This document shows positions 37,601-49,300 of a stretch of 64,000 bases of DNA, piece after piece (position 1 is the stretch's first letter; each line of letters begins with the position of its first letter). Made by a program: the position numbers and the translations under genes. The DNA comes from Micrasema longulum (taxonomy: Eukaryota > Arthropoda > Insecta > Trichoptera > Brachycentridae), in contig JAGVSM010001281.1 in assembly GCA_022494885.1 (NCBI GenBank), positions 186,001 through 250,000 of the forward strand. The letters are read 5' to 3'. The notes under the pieces are model-generated. The model did not search any database, was not told the origin of the DNA, and saw only the letters and a program-made list of their open reading frames with translations.

Positions 37601-38244
37601 GAACTCCTCAAATAGTGGAATAAGTCATGCGATTGAATTGTATTTCAACAAACACTATGAGAATGTTTTATTCTACAGGTCGTAGGTTTCTCCACATGGC
37701 TATTTATATAATTTCAGAAGCCTTTGAAACATATCGCTGGCCCAAAGCAACAGTGAGATAACTCTGAAGAACCTATTCTCAGATAAGCGGACTTTGAGGT
37801 GTGCGAAGGGTCTGACGGAATTTAATTATTTAAAATAGATTATGATTACTATATTTTCACATAGGTTAACTATCAAACTTCAATATTTTACTATTTGAAA
37901 ACATAAATTTATTTAAGTTATTAACATATCTGCGTGTGTATTTCAAAATCGGAAGTTTCGGGTTTATCTCACTGTTGCTTTGGGCTAGAGATATTCCATA
38001 ATAAGCTCCCATCTAATATCACAGTGAGAAAGTACCTAACTAAAAAATTCCAAATACTCACAGCCTTCGCCTTCTCCTTTGCTATAAGCTTGAGTTCTGC
38101 GTCCGCTTTTGCTTGCTGTATCAACTCATCGATAAATTCAGCAGCCTGGCGCAACTTTTCTGGATCGCTTTTAAACGATGCCACTTTATCCTCTAATAGT
38201 ATTTGCTCAGGATCCACCAATTCTAAATTTAATTCGGACTTCAT
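28648..38244 (-). CDS. Unrecognised 108-residue protein, three exons with a 22-nt microexon
   Basis: Three minus-strand exons join in one frame. Exon 1 is 38062-38244 (ATG; donor GTGAGT). Exon 2 is 35654-35675, only 22 nt (acceptor TTACAG; donor GTATGT). Exon 3 is 28648-28769 (acceptor TTTTCAG; stop TAA). Phases agree: 183 nt, 22 nt, then 122 nt. The N-terminal two thirds are acidic to mixed and strongly helical, with Ala/Lys/Glu-rich coil at about 27-68 ('DELIQQAKADAELKLIAKEK'). The C-terminal part is basic, then has 'FIVRLFEAICNCTNTG' and ends 'VVTPSKK'. There is no signal peptide or clear membrane segment. I do not recognise the family and assign no function. Skipping exon 2 would put a TGA two codons into exon 3, so the microexon decides whether the basic tail is made. 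The next gene rightwards on - starts about 2 kb away. Confidence 0.72.
28853..28940 (-). mobile_element. SINE family A head fragment, reverse
   Basis: On the minus strand it reads a tRNA-like head: 'GGTTTAGTAGTCAGCGCG', then a decayed B box 'GAATTCAATTCCTGG'. It lies just upstream (on -) of exon 3 of the small gene. Confidence 0.5.
28990..30065 (+). mobile_element. 5'-truncated non-LTR retrotransposon
   Basis: Decayed reverse-transcriptase palm motifs come first (frames around 29030-29240, including a 'LLFNLFINDIKN' stretch and a broken active-site box 'ADDTKIL'). An intact 228-codon C-terminal ORF at 29242-29928 follows ('IRDLGIILDSKLSFTIHIEH', 'LVRPHLEYSSVIWSP'). The 3' UTR has the small hairpin GCCCATTGGGC and a (TAAA)n tail near 30045-30065. 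It is Jockey/CR1-like. It lies in intron 2 of the small minus-strand gene. Confidence 0.8.
30285..30424 (+). repeat. Retroposon 3' tail ending in (AAAT)n
   Basis: The segment ends 'TGTATAAGTCCGTCAATAAA' followed by TAAA repeats, like a LINE 3' UTR. It abuts the head of the SINE that follows. Confidence 0.4.
30424..30690 (+). mobile_element. SINE family A, near full length
   Basis: The head has the B box 'GGGTTCGATTCC'. The body has 'GACTGGCACCTGAAGCGTAA' and 'CTGATCACCTTACCTTCATG', and the tail 'GCAGTGCCCTGTGCACTACT'. This is the best-preserved copy in the window and gives the family pattern. Confidence 0.8.
30805..31565. mobile_element. Complete 761-bp non-autonomous DNA transposon
   Basis: The ends are perfect 24-bp inverted repeats: 30805-30828 starts CATAGAATTAAG, and 31542-31565 is its reverse complement. 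Exact 8-bp direct repeats CCTAATAC flank it (30797-30804 and 31566-31573). An 8-bp target duplication fits the hAT or P superfamilies. The CA start fits either, and no transposase is coded. A left-truncated relative lies at 10744-11349. Confidence 0.88.
31574..34030. other. Intron of the small minus-strand gene, mostly AT-rich
   Basis: No coding sequence recognised. It carries two fragments of repeat 'D' (about 32826-32925 and 33730-33845) and otherwise A/T-rich unique-looking sequence. Confidence 0.4.
34030..35525 (-). mobile_element. Decayed non-LTR retrotransposon, reverse
   Basis: Minus-strand frames from 35522 give a damaged active-site box ('CNDDTILIIRG', normally a ADDT-type motif), then 'SIKYLGIIIDKNIKWKEQIN', 'LAQSILQYGIIGW' and further blocks to about 34680. 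The 3' UTR continues to about 34030, where it shares text with 45480-46520 ('GAGATATTGCA' and 'CCCTGTGTTGAGTTGGGATA'). Several stops make it dead. It is in intron 2 of the small gene. Confidence 0.75.
36170..36740 (+). mobile_element. Internally deleted hAT relic
   Basis: It starts 'TAGAGATGCCACGAATAATG', followed by the 'ATTCGG'-rich subterminal repeats common in hAT elements. It contains an ORF at 36447-36629 that joins what look like two ends of a hAT transposase: an N-terminal BED-finger start ('LPIWEYCEICSQDKKLD') and the C-terminal '(C)LRPKNAEKIVFIHHNLPL' block. The right end carries 'GGTATTCGGTATTCG' but the final inverted repeat is lost. Family reading comes from motif memory. Confidence 0.55.
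37005..37110 (-). repeat. LINE 3' UTR fragment, reverse
   Basis: It carries 'ACGCCCAAGGGGCATTTATA', the reverse of the GCCCATTGGGC hairpin seen at the end of the LINE at 28990-30065. Confidence 0.4.
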
Positions 38245-38919
38245 TTTCTCACTGTTTATTTACCCTTTTTGAAGCATACAATTATCAGTATAACCGGATC
38301 TCTAGAACATTGTCTGTATATTTTTGAATTTTTGCTAGTATAACATACGAAACTGAACAGCTGATCATAAAGTAACTTGCGAATTATACTAATGACCGCA
38401 TGCACTCATTTATTGAATTTAAACTTATACATTAATTATTGATTTTCACTGACAGCCATGATCGTACGATGTCAAGTAATTGCATTTAGCTGCACTTGAC
38501 TAAAATTAATAAATTGACACCACTTCTTCACTTTAATTAAGAAGTTTATTCAATTGTGAAATAAACCTCTTCATTCGAGACACACAAGCGCTCTTCACTT
38601 CACTGCGAGAATTACAATAATTCTTTACAAAATTACCGAATTAACGTATTGTTAGATATTTTCTGACAGCAAACAAACAATGTTGCCAAAGTTTTTTAAA
38701 ATGTGAATTTTTACCGACGTAAAAAAAAATATTTTTTAAATCTTTTGACAAACAAGTGTTTTACAAAGAAGAAAGTTACGAGCTTTACACAAAAAATATA
38801 ATGTTCACTGATTTTGGAAACTTACTTTGAAGGAAAATGTTTTTAAAATCTTATGGTAAATATATGACTTTTACTAGACTTATGTGAAGCTACATCCCAG
38901 CAGTATATTATGTCGCCAC

Positions 38920-39342
38920 TAATTCAATGAGCCACTCAATTGAATGGCTAAGGTGTTTATTAAATTTCAGTATTCAATTGAATGGCTAGGCAGTTCGTTG
39001 AATGAATTGAAATAGCTCAACGTTCAACGTGTTGACTGTTTGAAAGCTAGCTTTTCGGAAACGGCTTAACTAATAGCACCGGATTCGATTAGGATAGATT
39101 GGATTAAATTATGTAAAAAAAAAATTTTTTTTAGAACTTAAATGCAAAAATAAAACAATAATTACTGTCGTATCAAAATTAAAAAGGCAAAGTGGCGTTT
39201 AGTTAACACCTGTAGAGGGGTTTTAGTTTAACCCTTTCATTAAACGTTGCTTTCAACATTTTGGCTAAGTGACCGTTAGTCATTCATTTGAATTCCGGGA
39301 TTTAATGAGCAGCCTAGCCGTCCAAGTGAGTGGCTTATTCAA
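38920..39342. mobile_element. Putative MITE with repeated ends
   Basis: The left end ('TTCAATGAGCCACTCAATTG') and the inverted right end (reverse of 'CAAGTGAGTGGCTTATTCAA') are alike over about 43 bases at roughly 75%. The left side holds a second copy of 'ATTCAATTGAATGGCTA' some 50 bases inside, and the right side a matching 'GGCTAAGTGAC...TCATTTGAATT'. There is no coding capacity. The Penelope-like element follows at once, so the right target site cannot be seen. Confidence 0.5.
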
Positions 39343-39395
39343 CTTATTTATTTATAAATTTGTATAAACCACTTTAATTTTTTTAATTACACTTT

Positions 39396-39427
39396 GACCG
39401 GTTTCGAGGTTACTACCTCATCGTCAG
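39396..39427 (-). ncRNA. Hammerhead-ribozyme-like core, left pLTR
   Basis: Inverted copy of the core at 39890-39921, same length and sequence. On the minus strand it has CTGACGA, a GAGG/CCTC stem, GAAAC and GGTC. Confidence 0.6.
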
Positions 39428-39889
39428 GAATTTAACTAACTTATAATTACGCGCGTTGCTATTTATAAAATAATTTTTTTTATGAAAAAGACAGAAAATT
39501 GAAAGAAAGAGAGAGATTAAAGTAAATTTAAAGTTAGAATCAAAGAATATATAAGATGTCTGATTAATAATAATTTTTCAGAATTCGCAAATCATCTTAT
39601 ATCCGAAAACCATGAATTTAATCAAGAAACGGGTGTAGAAATTTCGCATGTCAATAAAAATGGTTTTCATTTAGATAATTTAGAACGATTCGAAATTAGT
39701 AAAGCCATTTATCAAAAACTTTAAATAATAAATAATTAATTGAATTTAACTTCGAGTCCTCTTTTAAAACAATTCCCGTTATGATTTATTTTATCTTCTT
39801 TCTCTCTCTTTCATTCAATTTTCTGTCTCTTTCATACAATATTTTATTTTATAAATAGCAACGCGCGTAATTATAAGTTAGTTAAATTC

Positions 39890-39921
39890 CTGACGATGAG
39901 GTAGTAACCTCGAAACCGGTC
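39890..39921 (+). ncRNA. Hammerhead-ribozyme-like core, right pLTR
   Basis: CTGACGA (core strand 1), then GAGG-TAGTAA-CCTC (stem II), then GAAA, a minimal ACC/GGT stem III, and the cleavage-site C at 39921. An extra T sits between CTGACGA and stem II. Stem I is weak by eye, as in minimal Penelope ribozymes. Activity is inferred, not shown. Confidence 0.6.
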
Positions 39922-40068
39922 AAAGTGTAATTAAAAAATTAAAGTGGTTTATACAAATTTATAAACAAATAAGTGTAAAATGTCATACCACAAAGTGAAA
40001 AATGTTTTTGATAACAATAATAGCTTATTTAACTATTTGGCGCAACATATACATAAATATGTTAGGAT

Positions 40069-40251
40069 CTAACCAATTTTAGCTTGCCTTTTTTTACAAG
40101 TTTGAAGTTTCGTTTCTTGTGTATTTGTTGTAATCTCTCCAACTCTGAAGGCGGTCTTACCCTTGGCTATCAGTGGCTTATAGCCGTGGGCAATTAGGTA
40201 TCTAGCCGTGCGTTTCAGAAAGGCGGGAATAAACAAACATGTGCTTGACAT
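40069..40251 (-). CDS. Putative 60-residue protein, head to head with ADAL
   Basis: A single-exon ORF from ATG (40249-40251, context CAAAATGTC with a purine at -3) to TAG. The product starts 'MSSTCLFIPAFLKRTARYLI', has 'HGYKPLIAKGKTAFRVGE' in the middle and ends 'KKRQAKIG'. It is basic, with a short hydrophobic/basic N-terminus that could be a mitochondrial-type presequence. I do not recognise the family. Its start is 144 bases from the ADAL start on the other strand, a spacing typical of a shared promoter. Base composition is less AT-rich than its surroundings. It could still be a chance ORF. Confidence 0.4.
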   Translation of the reverse strand: MSSTCLFIPAFLKRTARYLIAHGYKPLIAKGKTAFRVGEITTNTQETKLQTCKKRQAKIG

Positions 40252-40395
40252 TTTGATAAAGATCAATTAATACAGACCCGAATTATCGGTTCATAAAATT
40301 ATATTATCTTTTCTGGGAAATAGTTTAGTTCTAAAAATAAAACGTTTCACTTACATTTGTCCTCACGTATTCATAAAAATAGCCTTACTTGCATA
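40252..40395. promoter_or_regulatory. Putative shared promoter of the 60-codon ORF and ADAL
   Basis: A 144-bp gap between divergent start codons. No TATA box stands out. The assignment rests only on the geometry and depends on the small ORF being real. Confidence 0.35.
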
Positions 40396-43300
40396 ATGGA
40401 AGCGATGGAGGCATTTTGTGCATCTTTACCTAAAATTGTAAGTCTCCTTAAAACATACTTTTTAGTGCTCATTTAAGCTTATTTTATGTTTTTACAAATA
40501 AATTTGTTTTCAGGAACTTCACGCTCATTTAAATGGTTCGTTAAGCGATTCGACGTTTGAGAAATTACAAGAACTAAAAAGTAATAAAAACTTGAATGAA
40601 GAAAATGATACATCCCAGTTTAAAATAATTCAAGGCCATTCCCGCACACTCTCACAGTAAGGGTTTCACTAAAACAAATAAATGTTCTGTTAATTTAGTC
40701 TAAATAATATGTAAGATGAGGGCTTAAACCCATACCAAATAAATTTTAATTTTGTCAGCTCTGAAATAAAATAATATGGACTTCCGGGCATTTACAGAAA
40801 TTATGACCTTTATTGACTGGTTTATGTGACCAATTTACACACTGTCTAATACTCACTATTCTGCATATGTTTAAACATTCGGATTTCTTTTATTCTTCAA
40901 TCGATTAATTTTGGTGAAGTCAAAAAGCTGAAACTGTTATTGATGTGGGTGAGATTTGTTTGACTGAATTAATTCGCCTACTAATATAGGCAATGCCTGA
41001 AAATAGTTTTCAATTTTTATACTTCTTAGACTAGTTGGTACTTTGAGCTTTTCTATTTTTTTGTAGAGAAGAGTTGGATTTCATTCCATAATTAACATTT
41101 TGCAACAGAGATAAAAAAAAGAAAAGGAAATTAGAAGTGTAAGCATTTACTTGGCTTATGATCTGTTCTTGACTGGTTTAAATGGTAACGTTATACACTG
41201 TGTAACATTTACCATTTTACCTATGGTTCAACATTAATATAATATTTTCTATATAATGAAAATATTAATCTTTATTTGTTTTTTTTAATCAGATTTATTA
41301 GTAGGTACCTATTTAATATAAAATACATGAAAAAAATATTTATCTATTATTTGAATAAAATATTTGATATAATGCAACGGTTCTTGAAAAGTGTTCCGCA
41401 GAACCCTGGGGTTTCAAGAATTAGGGCGTGTTGTTATAGAATTGTATAATAATTTCACTCTTCACTAAATTAATAATATGTGCAGTAAAGATTTTTAATT
41501 CAATATAGTCTTTCTTTTCAAGTTGAACATTACAACATGCGAACAATAAGGTGTCATGGGTCTTAAAAATATCATTTTCGTCAATTTACTTTTTTATTGT
41601 CGAGATGGAGTTCTGCCAAAAAAAGGTAGATCAATTAGGGTTCCATAGCTATAAATAAATTGGGAACCGCTGATATAATATGCGTACTATATTTGTATGC
41701 GTTTATTTAATTAGGTACATACATGCCCAGGGCCAGTATATTTAACTTTTCTAGTATCTCCCTCTACCTCGGTATGGCAAATTTTGATCTACCAAACTGT
41801 CGATACGCGCTTTCATTATGTCATCTCAGACGTCAAATGATCAAAGTCAATGAATAGGTGGTGCTGAAACATTACTCCGCATTCAATGTTGAACTAAAAT
41901 GAAGGAATTTCTCTTTTGTATTTTAAATAGGCTTCTGTAATAAAAAGTGGCCACTTCAAAACGATTTAAAATTTAAATAAATCGTAATGAAAGCAAATTT
42001 TGCTCGGCGGAACAACATTTTTGTCACTTTGAATGCGTAGATATGTGTGCATACCGATGTGCTTATCTCAAAACTTGAAGATGGGAACGGTAGTAAATCT
42101 TCATGATCACTCATGAGAATTTATCTTTAACTATACCATCATAATGGGTAAGGTATGTTACTTTAGTGTGTAGATGTGTGTACCGTGTACCTACCGATGT
42201 ACCTATCGATGTACCTACCCAAATCTTGAAGATAGACGATCGGTAGTGTATCTTCATAATCGCTCGGGAGAATTTATCATTAACTTTACTGTCATGGTGA
42301 AGATATGACTTCTGTATCTTCCGATTGTAATTGCCTCCCTGGCAACCCAACATCTGCCCAAATACTTATATATACAGTCAAACTCGGTTATAACGAGGAC
42401 AATGGGACCAACTGAATTTGCTTGTCATAAACATTGCTCTTTATACCAGAGACAGGTCTTTTTAAGCCCAATCATCATTGCATATTGTCATGTAAACAAA
42501 TTAATATACACTTGTAATTCATACAGATAATTAAAAAAGTAAAACTATCTATATGGATTATTTATTGAAAAGGGTGTTTTTACACTAAATATATTTCATA
42601 GTTCCTGGACTGGTACCTGAAGCGTGCGACTGATCATCTTACCTTCATGTAACAAAAATGATTAAGATACGCTGTGATTGGTGTGCCAGTGGTGTGCAGT
42701 GCCCTATGCACCATTTGGTGCGGAAAGGGAATGATGATAAACATTGGTGGGGTGACCATCTCAAGGCAGTTTTTGGGACCCAAATCAAAATTAACTTTCT
42801 TACAAATAATAAAATGAATCGAATAATATTTTTTTTTTTTAAATCGCTCTATGTTTATATTGGTGTTTGAATCAAGTGGTATTATAAATGTACAAATTAA
42901 AATTAATTATTTTATTTAGTCAAACTGTGTTTGTCTTTCATTACAGATGCTTCGCTTTATTTGGTATAGCGCACGCTTTGACAGACACACCGGAAGCCGT
43001 GAAGCTCGCCACTGTTCTGACCTTAGAAGAGTTTGATAGTGATAATGTGGTGTACCTGGAACTGCGATCTACTCCTCGAGCCAACTCCAACATGACCAAG
43101 GAGCAATACGTACAAGCTATGGTGGATGCTATTTTGTATGTTTGAACATCTCTTATAATATACATAAATTTTTTGTTTTTTTTTTCTTCAGTTACAACAC
43201 GGAACACTCAGGCTTGAGAAAAATCACAATTTAATTTTTGTGTTCTCATCGCAAATCGGACCTGGAACCTTCCGTGCGTAAGTCAAGCATCTTAACCGCT

Positions 43301-46300
43301 ACACCATGGAGGCCGCCTTATGTGTTGTATTTATTAAGACTTTTAATAGGGTTTTTTTACGTTTTTCATATTATAATTTTTAAATAAGCCAAAAATTATG
43401 ATGGTAATAACATTATTATTTTTTCCATTTGACATTGAATAAATTTTCTACACAGGTTCAAAATATGCATATTTAGAATTACTTGAAAACGAGATATTTC
43501 GCGCCCTATGTATGTGAAATATATGAAATATTGGTCAGTTGAATCTTACCCGCATCAATAAAGATTTCAGCACTTTAACTTCACGAAAATTAACAATTGG
43601 AAGAATTTAAGACATATGGATATTAAAATATAGGCAGAATGGTGAATGATACACAATGTGTAAAGTGGCCACTTAAACCAGTCAATGAAAGGTCATAAAA
43701 CCTGTAAATGCCTAGAATTCCATATTCCTTTCACCAAAACGTTCTCCATCTCTGTTCTAAAATGTTAAAAAATGTTAAAAAATGTGTTTACTATATCATT
43801 TATTTTATGGACAAATTTTGGCAGTATACCAACTATATGTACATACAGTGCATTCACATGTTTAGTAATGCTATGTCAATGAGTTGACGACAGAATTCAA
43901 AAAAATAAAATATTCTAGTGTGCCTACTAACACAAATAAATCTGTATGCTTACTTGGTTCACCAAAAGGCACTAACACATTAACATAGGGTTATTAAACA
44001 TTTGAACACACTGTACATCAACATCTCTTTTAACAGCTTTACAAAATCAGGAAGTTCAATGATTTTTAAAACATTTTTTTGTTTGTTTAATAGACTATCA
44101 AATTTGGCCAAACATTTAAATAATATATTTTTATGCATCGTATTATCACTATGATTTTTTTATGTTTTGTAATTTTGAAATTACCCTGTGTGTGACGTCA
44201 CAAGTTCTCTTTGATGTGTTCTGCTGTTTGGTGGATAGGCTTCCCGTAAACCAGAAATCTATCACAACATTCTATCATTGTTTGATTTGGAAAAACTAGT
44301 GACGTCGTTCAAAGTAGTCCATTCATTCATTTCATTTTCATTTAAATACTTTTTTTTTCCATTAATGTTCAAGAAATCCATACAATTAAATGCTCTTAGT
44401 TTTTAAGAAAATATTTTTATACTAAATTTCCCATAGCATTGAACTTCCTCGTCGTAGTTCTGATGAGTTAGAAGTCATTTTTTGTTTTGTAGGGAGTGCT
44501 CGAAACGTCTTCGGATGAAAACATTCCTCTTGATTTCCATTGACCGGAGAATCTCTCCAGATCAGGCTAAGGAGACTGTAAAAGTTGCCATTGAAATGAA
44601 AAATAAATACCCCAATCTAATTTTGGGACTTGACCTGAGTGGTGATCCCAAAATTGGCAACTTTAGAGACTTTGCTGATATTCTGGATGAAGGTCGGAAA
44701 GCTGGTTTAAAGGTAAAAACTTTAATATATAACTTACAACATGAACATCAATTTCAGCCTAGTGGTTAGCGCGATTCCCTAGCATGCAAGAGGTCTCGGG
44801 TTTGAATCCCGACGTGGTTGACATAAAATATTTATTTTGAAAAGGGTGTCTTGCACATTAATATTACATAGCTCCTGAGCTGGCACCTAAAATGTATCAC
44901 TCACCGTATTACCTTCACTTAACCAGAAAAAAATTGAGACATGTTGAAATTGAAGTACCAATGCAGTACCATATGCACCACTGACTGCGGGCAAGCAGTC
45001 AGCGATGATGATGTTCAGGGTTCAAACTGTCAAAGGGGACGCAGTGAGTCACATCTTGCTAGAGAGTGTGATTCTATAAAATGCTGCGAAACACCCAAAC
45101 ATCGGTAACACTACTGACTAGTTTAACTCGTTAGCGTCCACGTCGCAAACCCTGGCAAAAAGATCCCAGTCATGATGGTGTGATCACAGCAGATAACGAG
45201 AGCATGAAAGCCGAGTTTCTCTAAACCAAAACCAACCAGCTAAGGTATGATAACCCTGACAGAAAAATCCACCGGAGAAGGCGACGGGAGACCACTCCCA
45301 GGATAGTTGAGGACTAGTTCTCAGTAGCACATGATAGAGATGCTTTCACTGCAGTGATCGCCAATGTTGGGAGACCTGACAAGGCAACGGAAAAAGAAGA
45401 AGATGATGATGACATGATTTGTTATAATTTTCAACTCGATAGATCGTACAAGGTTTTCCTGTAATTTAAATTATTTAATACCAAAAACACTTACAACTTT
45501 TACTCAGAGAAATTTCTCTTTTGTGGCCCCAAGTGTGTTCAATGTTCTGGAGAAACATATTAAGTTCTAACATAATAAATTTTTAGGTTTAATTTTTTTT
45601 ATAAATCTTGGGTATAAGGAAATTTATGTTTTCAAAAAAAAATATATATATTAAGCCAAATATGTAAGTATTATAAATTTTTGTAAAAGGCAGATTTGCC
45701 GTTTATGATAATAAAATAATTAAAAAAAAACAAAGTCATTTTCAGGAGAGGTGTACAAGTTTGGATGTTGTCTAAGAGAAGAGACCATTGCAGGAGACTG
45801 CTGCGAGATATTGCAAAGATTTATATACTATTAAGCGTGTTGTCCAGATGTTTATTTATTTATTTACATACATAAGGTTATTGTTTTTTGAGACAATAAG
45901 TCCCAACTCCATGGGACTAAAAGTCCTGTGTTGAGATGGGAGGAGTAATTATATGACACAGACACATGAGTATATCACCACAAATATAGGATTAGAAACA
46001 TAAAAAATAATCATAAAAAATATTTTTTAAAAACACAAATATATAGCACATCAATATGGTAAACAGTAATATATGTTTATGTAATAATTTTTATTTGTAG
46101 TATTCTTTAATAATATGCATACTTACACTTTCTATTATGTTGTATCTCAACTCAACACAAGGCTTTTGACCTTTGGCTTTTGGCCTTTGGCTTTGGACCT
46201 TTTAGCTTTTGGGATATGTTATTATTTTTTGTGAATCATGTATCTTTGTATGATAAAAATATAAAGCTTCTCTTATTATCGTGTTCAAATAAACTGCAAA

Positions 46301-49300
46301 AAAAACTACCACAAGAATACCTTAAACAATGTAAAACTCAATGCCAAATAAAATTAATGGTTAGTTCTTAGGTCTGTTGTCCTATTTTCTTTAGCTCTTG
46401 CGTCTGTTGTCTTTTATGTCTATTTTTATTTTTGCTTTTATTTAATAATAAACATACTTTCACTTTGCATTATGTTGTATCCCAATTCAACACAGGGCTC
46501 TTGGCCTCATAGAGGGAATACATAATACATATGTATTTGCATGAATAAATTAATTAAAATATTTTTTTTAAATAAAGTTTTGCGCTGCAATATTTCATAG
46601 TCTATGGACTGACATCTGATTAAGTAAGTCTGATTACCTTACTTTTTTGTTGCAAATGATCGAGATACACTGAATGTAGTGTACAAGTTATCTACAAAGA
46701 TTTAATAGTTAATAGAAATCATCTCGTTAAATTGAGAGTTAAAATTCTCGCCGTTGTCTAACTTGAAAACCAATCCAATTTTATATTAAAAAAAAAAAAA
46801 AAATGCTGTCTACCTCAGAACAGGTATTTCCTATACCTTTTTAGAATCGACAGTACCTAATATGTTTGCTTATATTTTTATTTTGCTTATTTGTTTATTT
46901 TTTACTTTCTTTACCATTTTGCAAACAGATCGTAATAATAAAAATAAACGCTCTACTTATAATAAATGGCGATTTTTTCGGCACTGAACTGAACTGAAAG
47001 ATTTCTGGTCTATAAAAAACTTAATCCTTTCTAACGATATATGTCACTAGTTTTTCCCATACTTTTATTCTCTATTGTGGGCCAACACGCATGCAAAATA
47101 TAATATTCAAACAAAGCGTATATAGAGAATCGAAAAAATGCCATTGATGAATATTCATATGAAGTAGGTGCATAGAGTATCTGTCGAATAAAGTCGAAAG
47201 ATCTTCATCGATGGCCTTCCAGGACGGCGAGAGCTCGCAGGTTTAAGTAGAGGCAACTTATGTATAGATTTTTTTAACATTTGCAATTCACAATTTGTCA
47301 CCCAAGCAAACAACAAACAAACCATCACGCCGTTTACCCGTAAGTGTAGGCAGAGATAATAGAACTCCACACCACTCTATCTTTGCATACAGATCTCGCT
47401 TCCTCTACATTCATACATCTTCTCATGCACGCGCGCCGATTATTCCGACTTTTAACATGTCCATCTTCAATTATCTGTTGGATTTGGTCATGCCATGTCT
47501 TTCTTGGTCTTCCTCTATTTCTGCATCCATCAACATTTGCATCGTAAATATTTTTAGCCGTTCTTTCGCTGTCCATTTGCTCTACATGTCCTAACCAACA
47601 TAGAGCTCCTTTCTTGATTTTGTCGATAATGCTATCTCAGCCCTGCATAATGTACGGATCTCAACATGTGTGCATCTATCGTGCATAGTTTTACCACACA
47701 TTCACCTGAGAGATCGCATTTCGACAGCAATTTGTCACCCAACTAGACAATAGTCTGTTCTAAGGCTAACGAATTGTGAATTTACTGGTTTTCAATGAAA
47801 CATAGTTATAATAAATGAATATAAAAAAAAAATACACTAAGCATCAATCAAGGTTTAGATAATTGTAGAGTGGATCACAGATACTCAGAACTCCTAAAAA
47901 TCATGAACAATAATGCCACCTCTATTGTACAGCTCCATGAACCAAGCGAAAGTTCCGCATAAGAGGAGTAAGACAGGGTGATACAATATCCCCAAAATTA
48001 TTTACACTAGCTCTGGAAGATGTCTTCAAAACTCTTGACTGGGACGACAAGGGTATTAACATCAACGGCAAACTCATTAGCAATCTCAGATTCGCAGATG
48101 ATAAGTCCTATTTGCTAAAGATGAGAAAGAACTTGAAAACATGATAAACAAAGTTAATACAGCATCCCTGAAACTAGGCTTGAAAATGAATGCTCCAAAA
48201 ACTAAAGTAATGTGTGATGCAAACCAACCATGTAACATCTTAGTAAATGGATAAATCAACTGAAAAGATTAATAGTCATATATACTTAGGACACGAAATA
48301 AAGCTCGGGAAAGATAATCAAGAGGTAGAAATAGAAAAGAAGGCGAGGTCACCATGGGCTGCCTTTGGTAAGCTCTCATATATCCTAAAATCTCCAAAGT
48401 ATTCATAATACTTAAAGAAGAAACTTTTTGATGCTTATGTTCTCTCTGTACTGACATATGGCTCTGAAACTTTTGTGTTCTTTATCTTGTATGTGTATTT
48501 ATGTGTGTAAATTATCAGTGACACAGAGAGCCATGGAAAGGAGAATTCTGGGTATTTCGTTGAGACAGAAAAACCAATACATGGATCAGAACAAGAACAA
48601 AGGTCACCGATGTGGTCCATAGGGCTGCCAACCAGAAATGGAGCTGGGCTGGTCATAAAGCCAGACTCACAGACTCTAAATGGACCAAAAAAGTCCTAGA
48701 ATGGCGACCCAGAACGGGTAGAAGAAGTGTCAGCAGGCCTCAGACAAGGTGGTCGGATGACATAAGACGAGTTGCAGGAAGTGGTTGGATGCGGTTGGCT
48801 CAGGATAGGGAGATATGGAGATTAAAGGGGAAGCCTATGTTCACCATTGACAAGAGACGGCTAATGATGATGATGATGATGATGATGAAGCATCAATGAG
48901 AAATATATTTTATGTTGGATTCACTGCATCATAGCCTGGAGTATATCATAATTTATTTTTTTAGTACTGTGCAGCAATCCACTTGGTTATATTAACTTTA
49001 AATGTATTTAAGCTGTTTGTGGTTTTCAAAGAACTGTCCAACTGACTATCCACTCTTGGTGAAATAACACTATATTGCCTTTGGGCGAAGCTCGTTCTTG
49101 CAACAGCGGTTATGTAATTTTCAGCTAGAGCACATCTCGTGTATCTGTTTTGCTGGGATCTCTGTTCACTAGTTTTAGTTTTGTAAAACTGGCAAATAGC
49201 TGACTTGACAAGCAACTGCTTGACACACAATATATTTTGTTTTGCAAAAAGTATAGAAGTAGGTACAGTAGGATAGGGGTGATACTATTTCTTAAATAAA

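Larger units (their letters stand above)
39342..39975 (+). mobile_element. Truncated Penelope-like element with inverted pLTRs
   Basis: About 150-bp inverted repeats (39342-39500 and 39800-39975) bracket a short core. The core frame 39524-39724 reads 'EFANHLISENHEFNQ', 'EISHVNKNGFHLDNLERFEI' and then a stop. This matches the C-terminal end of the GIY-YIG endonuclease part of Penelope-like retroelements. Terminal repeats in inverted arrangement and hammerhead cores inside them are known traits of this group. It is non-functional. Confidence 0.8.

Noticed and set aside
44757..44825. tRNA gene on the plus strand
   Set aside because: Head of a family A SINE; the body and tail follow directly.
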